Assembly: GCA_025267735.1 (NCBI GenBank)
Contig: CM046294.1
Span: 44,119,570 to 44,183,569, forward strand
Source: Mactra quadrangularis
Taxonomy: Eukaryota; Mollusca; Bivalvia; Venerida; Mactridae
Direction: 5' to 3'
DNA length: 64,000 nucleotides
Within the stretch, counting starts at the first letter, position 1; every line of letters starts with the position of its first letter. Of the stretch, positions 10,501-22,164 are shown piece after piece. Position numbers and translations under genes: made by a program. A model generated the notes under the pieces. That model saw nothing but the letters and a program-made list of their open reading frames with translations. It searched no databases and was not told where the DNA came from.

Positions 10501-12059
10501 ATAAACTCTGGATATGAGAATGATATCGGATAGTTTAGCATTCAATCAATTTAGGATTTGCAAATAAGTATTAAAATTTTCAGGAAATTTTTGGTTTTGA
10601 TCTCAGAGCATTGGCAAAAACATGCACAAAACTGATCGGAATTTCTATAATGAATATTTAGTGATTTTCAGAAAAAAATTGAAATTCGCAAGTCATTCGT
10701 TCGAGAAAATAAGCTAGTATAAAAATACCGCGAATAGAACCGGATCTACGGTAAAACATAAGAAATCAATACTCTATAATTACATATAATAAAGTGCTGA
10801 TGTTTGATTCGTTCAGCAAAGTCAAAAGAGGTAAAACGAGATACATGGAAGACATTTATTTTTATCAAAGGACTGTTGTATCATAATAAGATACTTTAGT
10901 CAGTTATTTCCCCTTGTATACTCTTCAAATAGGTAGGTCCTGTTAGTTGGATTACTCTGATTTTACCCTTACTTTTTAATGTCAATTTGCTAAAATTAAT
11001 CTTAAGTAACTTTTTGTAAATCATTTCAATTGTTTGAAATTCAAGTTAAGTATTTTTAGGGTAAAGAACTATCTAAATTTAACCACTCCTGTTAATATCT
11101 TCATTAACAAGAAAGATATTAGATGAAATATTTTGTTATCCTTACTTAGGACTTCATGATAAAATCCGAGGATTCCAACTGTAAAGCCCTACTTACTAAT
11201 TGGATTGCTTCAGATTTTATCAGGGGAAGATAACTGACTAAAGTCCCTAATTACAAACTATTAATCATTTATAGGTGGACACATTGCCTTCGATTCTTGA
11301 TTATAGTTTTATAAGTTTTTTTGGTAACAAGTCCGAGCTGTGAACAATGCGTTCTTCTACAAATCAAGTAAAAGGGAGATAACATACCCTCATTTTTTCC
11401 GAACTAAATTTGCACGTTCGGAACGCTTCTTATTATTATGCTTATCGCTCGTTGCATTGTGGGACGGTATGATTTAAACACGCAATAGATAAATTTGCCA
11501 AATTGGGCAAAAATGAAGCAGCCATTGATGCAATAGAGCTCTAGATTGTTTGAAATATAAAGGTTCTAAGACAAACTAACTACATAACTAAATTGCATGT
11601 ATTTTCCATCAATAGGCCGGTCCTATAATTATATTATATAAAAATCCTAATATACTTACCACTGACAACATCTCTATACAGTCTAGATGACGGTGACCTA
11701 CGCAAATCATCGACGTCGATGTCATACGTCATACCACTAACATTGACCGTGACGATTTCTTCTAAAACTTGGTTACTTTCCGCCAGAAAATTCTGAATAA
11801 TTTCTTTTTTATCCGAGCCTGGCATACTCTTTGTGAAATTTCGTGCATTTTCAGGTTTGATGACGTCATTAGCATTTATGACGTCATAGTTTTCAGCTTC
11901 GTCTGCTTTATTGACGTCAACATTCAAATTGTTGCCACCGGTAACCTCATTAGTCAAATTGTTGTTGTCAACGGTGACGCCATTATTCGAGTTGTGGTTG
12001 TTCCCTGTGACGTCATCATTTTCACTTTGGTGAGGCACTTCTTCATTTTCAAGTACCAT
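6426..12059 (-). CDS. Voltage-gated potassium channel alpha subunit (Kv, non-Shaker T1 type), four coding exons
   Basis: A membrane K+ channel subunit expected to form tetramers and open on depolarisation. Exons in transcript order are 12059-11660, 9771-9600, 8753-8594 and 7550-6426 (stop at 6426). All junctions are GT-AG and the phases join, giving 1857 nt and 618 residues. The Asn/Asp-rich N-terminus (about 1-100) is followed by a T1/BTB tetramerisation domain (about 104-195). T1 carries a full HX5CX20CC zinc motif (HMPTSVC...CC), which Kv2-4 families have and Kv1 lacks. S1 is about 245-269. A long S1-S2 loop with several N-X-S/T sites follows. S2 is about 395-416 and S3 about 425-445. S4 is about 464-490, with four arginines three residues apart. 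The selectivity filter TVGYGD is at about 541-546, and S6 is about 555-582. In S6 the usual Pro-Val-Pro gate motif reads Pro-Val-Val. The 36-residue tail is short. AATAAA (minus strand) lies at 6377-6382. I cannot assign it to Shab, Shaw or Shal with confidence. Confidence 0.9.
7602..7662. repeat. 24 bp inverted repeat in Kv intron 3, beside the exon 4 acceptor
   Basis: TTAGCGCCAAACGGTCGTAA(CTCA) at 7602-7625 and TGAGTTACGACCGTTTTGCG(CTAA) at 7639-7662 are complementary at 23 of 24 positions, with a 13-base loop. It lies about 50 bases upstream of exon 4 in the transcript. Confidence 0.9.
8036..8579. repeat. 32 bp minisatellite, about 17 copies, in Kv intron 3
   Basis: The unit resembles ATAACGTAACCGCTTTGAGA plus AGTTTGCAAAAC. 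Copies are highly similar in the middle and diverged at both edges (GTGAGAAT at the left, GTGAGGAG at the right). The array ends about 14 bases from the exon 3 donor. One isolated copy lies at 56733-56765. The open frames across it are repeat artefacts. Confidence 0.95.
8594..8753 (-). CDS. Kv channel coding exon 3 (T1-S1 linker)
   Basis: Too open-ended to show as an isolated ORF, but phase and content support it. Acceptor TTTTCAG, donor ACAAAA|GTAAGT, 160 nt. It encodes the T1-S1 linker including LWRIFDFHDKSIITK, the amphipathic pre-S1 segment of Kv channels, and joins directly to the S1 start IYFWLC in exon 4. A 32 bp minisatellite begins about 14 bases inside the downstream intron. Confidence 0.8.
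8875..9090. repeat. Two-copy tandem duplication of about 110 bp in Kv intron 2
   Basis: Both copies share CTCTCRGTAATTAAGGA, a GATTCGAG block and GCATTCGACCATGACTCCTT. They differ at many positions, so the duplication is not recent. Confidence 0.75.
9323..9395. repeat. CATTCTCG hairpin element, copy 1 (Kv intron 2)
   Basis: Left arm CATTCTCGTACCCAG, right arm CTGGTAACGAGAATG, with an inner GATTCTCG/CGAGAATC pair. Same family as 10454-10522, 14470-14524 and 53604-53661. Confidence 0.8.
9600..9771 (-). CDS. Kv channel coding exon 2 (core of T1, zinc motif)
   Basis: Acceptor ACATTTCAG and donor TTACAG|GTAAAA. The exon encodes the hallmark T1 segment with AVLAYYQTGDLHMPTSVCPG and FWGLDPQIMAKCC. 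It joins exon 1 through a split Gly codon and exon 3 through a split Arg codon. Confidence 0.9.
10454..10522. repeat. CATTCTCG hairpin element, copy 2 (Kv intron 1)
   Basis: Left arm CATTCTCGTACCCAGAG, right arm CTCTGGATATGAGAATG, imperfect. Confidence 0.75.
10891..11246. mobile_element. MITE in Kv intron 1
   Basis: The terminal repeats pair ACTTTAGTCAGTTATTTCCC with GGGAAGATAACTGACTAAAG. The inverted similarity extends inward about 60-90 bp (GATTTTA...TTGGATT). A single end of the same family is at 19079-19140. Confidence 0.75.
11660..12059 (-). CDS. Kv channel coding exon 1 (N-terminus and start of T1)
   Basis: Start ATG at 12059 in the context CAACATGG. A TTTCAG acceptor lies 10 bases upstream, so a 5' UTR intron is likely. 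The exon encodes a low-complexity Asn/Asp-rich leader and then the first T1 strand (VTVNVSGMTYDI). It ends in phase 1 at AGTG|GTAAGT. The exon holds four perfect TGACGTCA octamers (see findings). Confidence 0.85.
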
Positions 12060-13370
12060 GTTGATGTCTGAAACTGATAAAACGAAAGTACGCGTATTGT
12101 ATAAATAAGATAATTTTCATTTTAATTAAAATTAAACACTTAACGTCGCACAAAGGCTACTGACGCTTAATGTCCCAACCTTGACGTCACACTCATGTGG
12201 TTGGTAGGGAGGCATTACTGGTTGCTATAGGACTAAGAGTGGTTGCTTTGAAGATATTTTTGTTCAATGGAATACCTGAATTTTATCAAAGTTCGATACT
12301 TAACCTTCCTAAATGAATTAGCGCCGGTGTTGCGACATTTAGTGTCATTGCGGCGTTAAAGTAATTGCAAGGCAAAAGTTCAACTTCATATTTCCTGATT
12401 TTGAATTTTATTCTTTACAACTGTGAATGCTACAGACAAACTGTTATATTAATTGGGAAAATATTTCTTTATTTTCTCGTAATATTTAGGGTGTTTCCTA
12501 ACTAGACCCACGTTGGTCAGGTTAGCTAAAATAGATTAGTGTTAAAATATGCATTTACCGATGAGAAGATACTAGAGATTGTTATTGTGCAACATTAGTA
12601 TAATTTTATTAAAAAGATATCCTAACTGGCTAAGAATGTTAAAATGACAAGAAGCGAGCAATGAAAATGTTTAATTTCAGCAAGTACGACATATAACAAA
12701 TCTGTAAATAGCTTGGTGATTCCCTAAGTATCCTACTTTCGTTTTCAACAATGTGTATGCCGCATGTTTTAATTTATTCTGTTGAATGTTATAAGTGACA
12801 AATGTTATTAGTAAGTGTTTTTTACGTTCCTAATACTGTTTTAAAGACTAAACTTGGTTCTATACTTTTGGCACAGTCATTTGCCTGTATATCCCTTTAA
12901 GCTGAGCTCCAGCATGTTACTGCTTAGATGTACCTTTGTCGTTTACAGAAACACACTTGGACTCATTTAAACTTCAATTGTAGATGAAAATATAAAGATT
13001 GTTATTTAGATACACAAATAGTTATACGTGTTTTTATATTAATTGTTATTATCTACATGTATTATATTCCATCTGGTTGCCATGGAAACTGTCTTCTACA
13101 TAAAATGTCGATTTCCTGAATGTCTTGAGAATAAAGTTATAATTATTGAGATATTTCTATAGTTATTAAATGACGTCATCATATAATATTTTAAAATAAC
13201 TTGCAATTTCCTATGTTTAGTCATTTCAAACGAAATACTTGCACGATTTTGGATGCATTTACATTGAATCACGTGGGCATTGCACGAGTAACGAAACACG
13301 TGTCTAATTGATTTTTACTACCTACAGCAATTTTATACAACATTAGTATTGTTAAATTTATTCAAATGCC
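12060..13370. other. Upstream region of the Kv gene
   Basis: No gene seen. It contains perfect TGACGTCA octamers at 12182-12189 and 13171-13178, and a third further out is absent. The segment probably includes the Kv promoter and 5' leader, but no start site can be fixed from sequence. Confidence 0.4.
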
Positions 13371-13380
13371 GATGCTTACA

Positions 13381-13503
13381 TTAACCCCACTGGTTTAAAT
13401 ACTCAATATAGTGCTTCTGGACTTATGATCGATAAAAAAGATATCAGTATATATGTACTGGGGTTTTCAAACAATATCAAGTATTTAAATCAGTGGTGTT
13501 AAT
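13381..13503. mobile_element. Short MITE, TTAACCC family, copy 1
   Basis: The ends TTAACCCCACTGGTTTAAAT and ATTTAAATCAGTGGTGTTAA form about 23 bp inverted repeats. A related copy is at 56983-57141. Confidence 0.7.
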
Positions 13504-13597
13504 ATAAGAGCCACTGACAGTTGAATAAATTTCAACAATAACTGACATGCTATTTTAAAATGAAATAGTTAGTTTGGTTGCGTACATGAAACTTTGT

Positions 13598-13882
13598 CAT
13601 GGGCGGAGCCAGCGGGGGGGGGGTCAGGGGGTCCGGACACCCCCCCCTAGAATTTGGAAAATGTACATGTCCATTAGTGTATTTCTTGCTTGTAAGCCTT
13701 TTTAAGAAGTTTTTTCACCAATTTTTCTCGGTGCTTAACATAGATTTAATGGTTATGTAGTTTTTATTACCAATATGTTGCATTTTTCAACAAAATGTGT
13801 ATAATGTGGTTGTGGTTCGAGGTTCGGACCCCCTAGAAGAGTTCGGACCCCCCCCTAGAAAAAAATCCTGGAGCCGCCCCTG
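13598..13882. mobile_element. MITE with G-rich ends, copy 1
   Basis: The ends CATGGGCGGAGCCAG and GGAGCCGCCCCTG are inverted, and next to them lie poly-C/poly-G runs with CGGACCCCC. The interior matches 35910-36175 in reverse orientation (CACAACCACATTATACACAT). Confidence 0.7.
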
Positions 13883-14469
13883 TTTGTATCAACATCTTAA
13901 TTGAATCATCATACAGTTCCCTCCTTAGGTCATTGGATACAAAAATGTGTTTTAGATGAAATGTTTCACATTTGCCTTTAAAATCAAAGCACTGGAGTGC
14001 TGGAGGAACGATGTCCTGAACTTATTTTTTGATTGTTTATTACTATCGAATGATGTAATTAAGCTAACACGCATTGTCAAAAACATCGTAGGCCCTTTTT
14101 ACTCCAACAAGTAATTATTGCAGTTGTCACGGGTTGAACTGTCTACGGGTTGAGTTGTCCCGTCTCCATTGCAAGATTTGTATGTCATGAGAGTAACTTC
14201 CCTTTTCCTGAAGAGTTTCAAGAACGACAACACAAGCCAGCGTTGTATTACATTTAAATGAGATGTTAATGAGTTTCACGCTTGAACTACGCCTCCTTGT
14301 CTATGTTGAAAATTGTTGAAGCGTGAAAAGAGTAATCTTATACTTTCTTGTTACCATTGGAACGATGTTAAATAACATCGTTCCAAAAACTGAAAACAAG
14401 AGTCACCCGAGCGAATTCCAAACTCAGCCATGTTTAGTTTATCATTATCTTATTCAAACTACGAAACAT

Positions 14470-14524
14470 CATTCTCGTTCCCAGAGTCTAGTAGGATTCC
14501 TACTTGACTCTGGGAACGAGAATG
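14470..14524. repeat. CATTCTCG hairpin element, copy 3
   Basis: CATTCTCGTTCCCAGAGTC pairs with GACTCTGGGAACGAGAATG without a mismatch over 19 bp. The inner TAGTAGGATTCCTACT part continues the palindrome. It is the best-preserved copy. Confidence 0.9.
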
Positions 14525-15717
14525 TGTTACATGAATATGCTTTGATTTTAGTAAAACTACTTTTCTTTTAGTGACCACAATGGAAATAAGGACTTGACCT
14601 GTTTTGTGCCATCCCTGGTGTTGGAGTGCTTGTCATAGTAAATTTCCACGTGCTGTCTGTGATATATGTGCGATAGTAATTTGTAATTTTGTTAAGTGTG
14701 CACTATGCCAAATAAATTATTATTATTATTTAAAATTTCATTTTCTCCCAGAACTTTTTGCGAGTACTGTATATTTGACCTATAAATTGTAATAATCTTT
14801 AGGATAATATCAACAGCGATATTAGTTGAAATATAATATTATCAATAAATACTATTATAATATTAATTATTAAGGCTAATAAGACTCAATCAGGTTCAAG
14901 GCACTAACTAGCTCAATATACATTGTCAACATGAAAGCAATGTTTCCTCCTTAGGCTATTTTGTGATCATTAGCGCGACTAGTTACCACAATTGATAGGA
15001 ATTAAATTGGAGGTTCGTACTTTCAAAAGTCCAATCGATACTTTATTAAACTCATTAGGGAGTTTTGTTGATAAATCCGAACGAAGCCCATATTATGACA
15101 ATGACCGTCAAGAAAAACAAAGAGTCATAGGTCACCGGTGTTCCTTACACGAACATTCGTCGCTCCTAAAAGAGCGCAGGGTATTCAATAACTTTACTGT
15201 CCAATCAGTCACCGATCTTTATCGTAATAGCTCGGCTAATTTTGTAAATTTACGGTCAACCAATCAGTGACTGACGCTAATCGTAAGAGTTCGGCGAATT
15301 CCGTAGTTTACCAACCAACTAACCAGAGGAATTGCTAGAGTGATTAAACTAGTCCAGTCGTTTTAATTGGAGACTGAAAGGACATCGAGTATCAAATATT
15401 TAATCTCTTAAACCAGTAACATATTCTAACGATCAAACAAGATTTTTCAGCGTTCCGCAGCGCCACAACTCTGAATCTTCCTTTTCTTTTAACAGATTAT
15501 TTTGTAAACATGGAATGCATCATATAGCATGGAATTTACAATATTCGATGTAGATCTTTTAGATTAACACAAATATATAGCTCTGACTCGCCAGCAATAT
15601 TTTTATAGATGTTCAAAAACTTTTATTTCATACATTACGAGGCACATTTAAAATCAGCCTTCACGACAAACTTTCAAAATCTCATACCAAACTTCTACTT
15701 ATGTTCTACCTATACAT

Positions 15718-16040
15718 TACAGGGCACGGGCGCCTTGTGTTGAAATTGACAAGATGTCCAATCAGTTACAACGCACGGGCGCCTCGTGCAGAAATTGACA
15801 AATGAAATTGACAAGCTTAAATATCCAATTAGTTACAACGCACGGGCGCCTCGTGCAGAAATTGACTCATGAAATTGACAAATTGTCCAATCAGTTACAA
15901 CGCACGGGCGCCTCAGTGCAGAAATTGACTCATGAAATTGACAAATTGTCCAATCAGTTACAACGTACGGGTGCCCCGTGCAAAAATTGACACATGGAAT
16001 TGATAAGCTTTCCAATTAATTTCAATGCACGGGCATCCCG
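15718..16040. repeat. 62-67 bp tandem repeat, about 5 copies
   Basis: Each unit begins CACGGGCGCCTCGTGCAGAA and continues into ATTGAC...CAATCAGTTACAACG. Unit length varies by small insertions. Frames on both strands are repeat translation, not genes. Confidence 0.9.
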
Positions 16041-16044
16041 GATC

Positions 16045-17520
16045 TCCTTAATGAAAATATATAAAGATAATATACATGTACATTAGCAAACTAGTTATTT
16101 TAATAAATGAGTCAAAATGACGAACGCTATAATTTTTGTATATTAATTTTTATTTTGAGACTGAGTGGGAAATTCGACGAATTGTACCAATTCAAAAACA
16201 TTGTATTTCATTGGCCAATGGTTTTGTGGTATTTCAAACAGTACTGATTACCTTCCAGATTGCAAGAAGTATTGACTAACGACAAATTTGGTCGCACCAT
16301 TATTTGTAAAAGGAGTCCAACTTCTGTATACATGTAGTTTCAAATTGATAGGAACACAGTATGGTTTAATTGATACATATTTTACGATACCGAACAATCG
16401 ATTTGTAAAAACTGGTTGATAAATCTCATATCAAACTGCTACTCATACTCTATCTATTACATAAAAAATTACAATAAATAAAGATTTTTATTGAATATGA
16501 AAAATAGTGGCTGTAAAAAAAGTGGTGGACTGAGGACCACTCATATTCTAAAAGTCACTGGGCTGTCGGTGATTTCGTTGGACTCGGTCCACGGTCCACA
16601 GGCTGAATTCGAAGACTGTATTTGATTATGAATAACTTAGAGCAATTGTCGAGAGAACTTGAACATAACCAAGTATTTCCGACTGCAAAGATATGTAAGG
16701 AAAAAAGCTGAGGACAAACACTTGTACAGTAATAATAAGGGCGTGAGTTATCTCAATAGTAACATTGAGATTGTTCAATTACAAAACAACCATATAAATT
16801 ACAGTACAGTAAAAAGCATGTCAAAATATCGCTCTTATTGTTTTCAATCAAATCTAATAAAATATTAGTTTTAGATACATTTAAAATGCGTTTAATGTAA
16901 GAAAAAAATGTAAAGAGAATTAATGATAAGGTTATTAAACAGTGCAATATCAACTTTTGTCTGTCGTAAAATCAGCTTTGATTTCACTTCGTATATAAGT
17001 AAGGAAATGTTTTATGCATGCACGAGTTTGTTTAAAATTTGCATGGCTTCAAACTCTAAATCTAGAATTTATCTATCAAAATAGCCATTGATTAAGTAAA
17101 AAAAGCTAAAATTTAATAAGATAAACTATGTGACTAGCAAGTAAAAAGAATTTCAACATTTCAGTTCGAAATTTTTCACTAACCTTAACCGTGCATCTAC
17201 AAAAATACAAAAAATGTATCCAAAAAACTGCACTCTATTTTCTGTAAATCGCGTATCTTGTTATGATTCTATTTTGTGATTAAATCAGAGCTCTATTTAA
17301 TGAAGCATCTACGCATGCGCCAGATATATCATCGTTTCGTTTGCGCATGCGCTAGTAGAGTAAAAAATGATCGCTAAAGCCAATATCACAGGTGTGGTTG
17401 GGTTCGCGGCTTTCATATTTCAACACCATTACGTCATATTGAAGATGATAAATAGAATGGTCTAATTCTATGTGAATAGGTGACTTTTATTACAGAAGAA
17501 CAGTCAATTCTATTTTTTTT
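16045..17520. other. Gene-free AT-rich stretch
   Basis: No supported coding exon. The only marked feature is a pair of GCATGCGC words (17313-17320 and 17345-17352) described separately. Confidence 0.5.
17311..17352. promoter_or_regulatory. Paired NRF1-like sites
   Basis: ACGCATGCGC at 17311-17320 and TGCGCATGCGC at 17342-17352 fit the NRF1 binding consensus and stand out in very AT-rich DNA. No attached gene was recognised. Confidence 0.35.
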
Positions 17521-17524
17521 AAAA

Positions 17525-17950
17525 ACATTGCAATTCAGTGGCAACCACTGGACAAGTTATACTGAAACAATTGTCACTGTTTAACAAAGGTCACCTATCA
17601 TCCTGACAATGGTCACATCTGAGTAACAGTCATCTCTTATCAGCAGTCACCTCTTAACAGATGCACTCTCGTAGCAATTGCCACCTCTTAAAAATGGACA
17701 CCTGTCGCCATTACCTACGCTTAAACCGCGAAAGTCCTCATTTAAAGCAAGATAATCTCTATTTAACGGCATATCACTTTGCAAATGGTCACCTATCAAT
17801 GATGGTCACTACTTATCAATGGTCATCTTTTATGAGTGATCATCTATAAACGACTGATATCTCTTTACAAGTCACCTGTTGACAATGGTCACCTCTCACC
17901 GACGGGCATATTTGACATAAGTCATCCCTAAACAATACATGCCTTAAACA
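17525..17950. repeat. Old, degenerate minisatellite
   Basis: About 20-25 bp irregular copies around a core like CAATGGTCACCTCTTATCA. They are recognisable throughout but strongly diverged. The 62-codon frame here is a by-product. Confidence 0.6.
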
Positions 17951-18680
17951 ACTTCCCCTTTCAGCACCGCCAGTATTTCTAATGAATTTTGTTTCCTCAA
18001 TAACATTCATCTCTAAATCATAATTACATTAAGATAATCTTTCTACTGAGGGTCACGCAGAGGTTACACTTTTTTACAGAATTAATCACAAAAAAGTTGG
18101 TTTATACGGAGCCCCGAAAGTGACATCTTGCAATATCTTCTTATTTTCACAATGTGTTTCGTTGAAGTCGAATATACATGTAGTATAACGTTTAAAAGAA
18201 ATGACCAGTACATTTAAACGAAATACATGTACTATTATTTCGGTTTTTCGAAATTTAATTTTTTACGAAATATTTTGTTTTTACGAAATAATTATTTTGA
18301 AAAAAACAACAACGTAGCAATAATTTCGTAGCAACATAATTTCGCAAATTTATACGAAATAATTATCACGAAAAATGTAAAAAATGAATGGACATCACGT
18401 ATAAACAAAATAATTGTGAAAATAAAATGTATTGAAATGTATTTCAAAATTTCTCTTAAAGGGGCTTGATAGATGTAACACTTTTGTTTGATATTAAATG
18501 AAGCAGTAATTAATACCTCACTATGTGAGTTTTATGTCCGATTCTTCATAAAGCAGTAATTTACACTTGATTATTTGTCATTAGTCAGTTCACACAATAC
18601 AGAAATTAATATGAATACTTCTCCACACCTGAGACACAAAATATAAATCAATTTATTGTTATTACGATTTTAGATTCACC

Positions 18681-19002
18681 CGGTAGCCTGTTCAATTACC
18701 CTAAACGTTCCAAAACGTTCCGTAACGAAACATTCGGAACTCCTCAGCCATTCGCTGCGAATAATCTAATCTAACAAACAAATATACGATTGTTAAGGCA
18801 ATGAGTGATGTTTCAAAATTTACGGACTAAAAACGAAACATCCCTCAATGGCTAAACGATCATATATTTGTTTACTTCAACACCGGTATTTTCAAATAGC
18901 GTCTAAATATGTCCGAGATCATTCGCAGCGAATGACCGCGGAGTTCCGAATGTATCGTTACGGAACGTTTTGAAACGTTTAGGGTAATTGAACAGGCTAC
19001 CG
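18681..19002. mobile_element. MITE with very long terminal inverted repeats
   Basis: CGGTAGCCTGTTCAATTACC begins the left end and GGTAATTGAACAGGCTACCG closes the right end. The inverted match runs through AACGTTCCAAAACGTTCCG and the TTCGGAACTCC block, about 90 bp, then more weakly to the centre. Confidence 0.85.
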
Positions 19003-19078
19003 TTTGTAGGGGAAACATATGAGACCACACTATTGTGTAGAAGTTAATTATTGATTCCTGTGAAAACAAAATTAATTA

Positions 19079-19140
19079 GGGACTTTAGTCAGTTATCTTT
19101 CCCTGATAAAATCCGAAGCAATCCAATTGGTAAGTAGGTC
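19079..19140. mobile_element. Solo end of the GGGACTTTAGTCAG MITE family
   Basis: GGGACTTTAGTCAGTTATCT followed by TTCCCTGATAAAATCCGAAG matches the right end of 10891-11246 in reverse complement. No partner end is seen nearby. Confidence 0.65.
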
Positions 19141-19429
19141 CTTACATCTATTCAGTATGGGTGGCTCAGTGAATAAGAGTGTAGATATTACTCACTTGCT
19201 TTCATGTAGATAATGATAGAATGTTTTTGAATATACATGTATTTATCCATTTATCGCTATTTCTGACAGTTAGACCTTCCTTTTGTTAAATCGACGCTCC
19301 AAGTTAAATAATCCACATATAAATATTTAGAATTATTAGAGACAAGTATTTTGATAAACTTTGTTTATGTGACAGTGGAAATTTGTGATTATTTCTTAGT
19401 ACAAACCCAACAGTTGTAACACTGATAAT

Positions 19430-19715
19430 ACGACTGCTAGCTTACCAAGTTGAAGCAAAAAGAATGAAAATCAAAGCACTGAAACTGAAGAAAACGTAGT
19501 GACGCAACTGCTAGCTTACTTGATAACACAGAAAGAACAAAATCAAAGCACTGAAACTGAAGAAAACGTAGTTATGCAACTGCTAGCTTACTTGATAACA
19601 CAGAAAGAACAAAATCAAAGCACTGAAACTGAAGAAAACGTAGTTACACAACTGCTAGCTTACTAGATAACATTGAAAGAACAAAATCAAAGCACTGAAA
19701 CTGAAGATAACTTTG
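19430..19715. repeat. About 72 bp tandem repeat, 4 copies
   Basis: Units contain AACTGCTAGCTTACTTGATA, then AACAAAATCAAAGCACTGAA and ACTGAAGAAAACGTAGTT. Copies 2 and 3 are nearly identical. Confidence 0.9.
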
Positions 19716-20236
19716 TTATGCAATAGTCATTTGTAACTTGCATCCCCCAAACAACGGGGCAGAGAGAAGGAATTCCTCTGATTTATAACCTGTTTTCCCA
19801 ACTCCCTGGGAAGTACCAAGGAAGTACTGTGATTTTTAATTCTAACATCGTGTGACCTTCCAGAAATCTTCTTGTCCCCCAAAATAGTGGGTTCTACAGC
19901 CAGTCAGTCGAATTTAATAGGGCAATAGAATTTACTGGGGATTTTACCATCCAAAAGTCCTTGTCAGAATTCAACCAGCGTAAGCTTGTCTCAAAGTAAA
20001 AGGAAATGACACATGTGGACATACAGTGCCAGCCACCAATGAAATTTTCAGACAAACTGAATATGCATACTACTTATCATTTCACTATAATTAAAGTATA
20101 TTCATGTACATGAAACATAGTTTGATTTGTTGAGAATCATAGTTAGCTCAGATTACTCATCTTTCATGGGTACATCTTAATCGGTCAAAACCCCCAAAAA
20201 TTCAAAAATTTGTAATCAAGTTAAAATTTTATGAAT

Positions 20237-20402
20237 GAATTCAACTTACCAGTCAAAAGAAAATGTATTAGACTGGTTAGATGCATGCACATTGGCTACT
20301 CTGTGTAGCCAGGTGCTTTATTTCGAAGCATGCATCTATGCAAGTCAGACAGTCTGGTTGGGGTTAAAATCCATTATGTTTTGACTGGTAAGTTGAAGGA
20401 AT
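20237..20402. mobile_element. Small palindromic MITE
   Basis: The ends GAATTCAACTTACCAGTCAA and TTGACTGGTAAGTTGAAGGA are inverted. Inner matches (AGATGCATGC / GCATGCATCT) make it a near-complete hairpin of 166 bp. Confidence 0.8.
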
Positions 20403-20931
20403 GAAATGAATTCAGGATTTTATCCACAAACTTTGGAGTGCACTGTACATTCATTACAGGGATATACAAAAAATAACACAAACTATAACAAGACATATTC
20501 ATTATTTCATTTATTATACATTTTCATTTTATTTCATAATATTCACAATACAGTTTAAAGAAATATATACAATATATATAAATCATATATTTCTAGACAC
20601 AAGTCATTACAGCAGACCACTAAACAAAAGATAGTCAAATTTATCACTAATTTCTACTCATTCTGAATTAGATCTGTGCATCACTTATGATTCATGAGGC
20701 TCTCAAGAAAGACAGGGCTTTTGTCTGAATCTGATTAAAACCCTGTCTAAAATTCTCTACTTTATTTATATTATATCTGACAAGCTTGCAATACAGGTCA
20801 CGTTCAGTTGACCTTTGCTTGATTAGGATAATCATGACACAACTTGACACAAATGATCAAATCAAAGCCAGTGCATTGTCTAACTAGCTTGGAAACCTTG
20901 GTCTAAAATAGAGGCAATACAAATACAAATA

Positions 20932-21316
20932 CAGTACCCACCAAAAGTTTGGAGACATTTTTTCAAATTGTAGGCCTACTGAACAGCATTTATCTGAAAT
21001 TTGATAACTGTTTATTCTAAAGTGCTTTGCAGTTTAGTACATGTATTTGTTTGGGGGGTTATCATTTCAATTAAAACTGAGACTACAAAAAAGCATAAAA
21101 GCAATGTTATGGAAAATAATTACAATTAACATGGTCTTGGAAGCTTGAGGATGTCAGATGCTGAATCTTATAAATGTGTTGCAATCATGAAAATTGTTTT
21201 CATTTTATTACAAACCAAACTTAAATATATTAAAAATAATGATTCTACAAAAATTATCGTCAAAATTCAAGAATTGTATTAAATTTCTTTTGTTTCCAAA
21301 CTTTTGGTGGGTACTG
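20932..21316. mobile_element. Tc1/mariner-like MITE, copy 2
   Basis: CAGTACCCACCAAAAGTTTG at the left and CAAACTTTTGGTGGGTACTG at the right, length about 385, TA-flanked at the left. It is opposite in orientation to copy 1 by interior sequence. Confidence 0.8.
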
Positions 21317-22164
21317 TTTATCTATTTCAGCAATTAAGCTAATCTGTGCTAATCTGCCATCAGATATGATAGTGTTACGTGTAAATGAGAGCTACGCACT
21401 GATTGGTCAACACAAAAGTTATCTGAACGTGACACCCAGTGAGTGATATTTGGCTGTATGGATCATTATCACTTGTTCACAAAACCTCAGTCAAAGGTGT
21501 TTAATAAAGAGGAATAATAGAGAAATATTGCACATAATTATTATTTGTTTAACAGCATTTACATAAACAATTAACAAGTATAACATATAAATACACTCTT
21601 AAAAATATATCACATATTATGATATACAGTGCGCTCTAAAAGTTCTTAAACAAAATGCAATTTTGAGAAAAACTGATCATGCTAACTGCAAGAAAATTTA
21701 CAAGAGTTGAAGCTTAATTGTACAACAAAGTTTGATCATACAAAGATAAACTATGAAATGAAGACTTTAAAGTTTACTCAAAAAACACTTTGTTTCATGA
21801 ATAAATGTGAAAGGGTTTATCTTGGAAATAAAATACATTTTGTATATTCAAAGGACTTTTGGAGGACAATGTATATACACATTCTGTTATAAAAAACATA
21901 CATAAATCACTGATGACAGTTATATGTAACCTGATACTCATCTACTCATATTTATAATAATTTCACTTAAATATAATGTAAATATTTATTCTTGTAAGAT
22001 ACACTAAACATATCAAGTTTAGAAAAAAACATTTTCTAATCAATGTTTTTATACCATTCATTGCTTTCACCAGAGACATGGATGGTATCTATGGCCATCC
22101 TTTTACTTAAAGTTTTGTCACTATTATTTTTTTTTGGGAGGGGGGACGGTAGGGGTGGGCAGGC

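Noticed and set aside
20025..20455. Possible larger Tc1-like element starting CAGTGCCAGCC and ending TGCACTGTA around the 166 bp palindrome
   Set aside because: The two ends do not match beyond CAGTGC, so the boundary is not supported.
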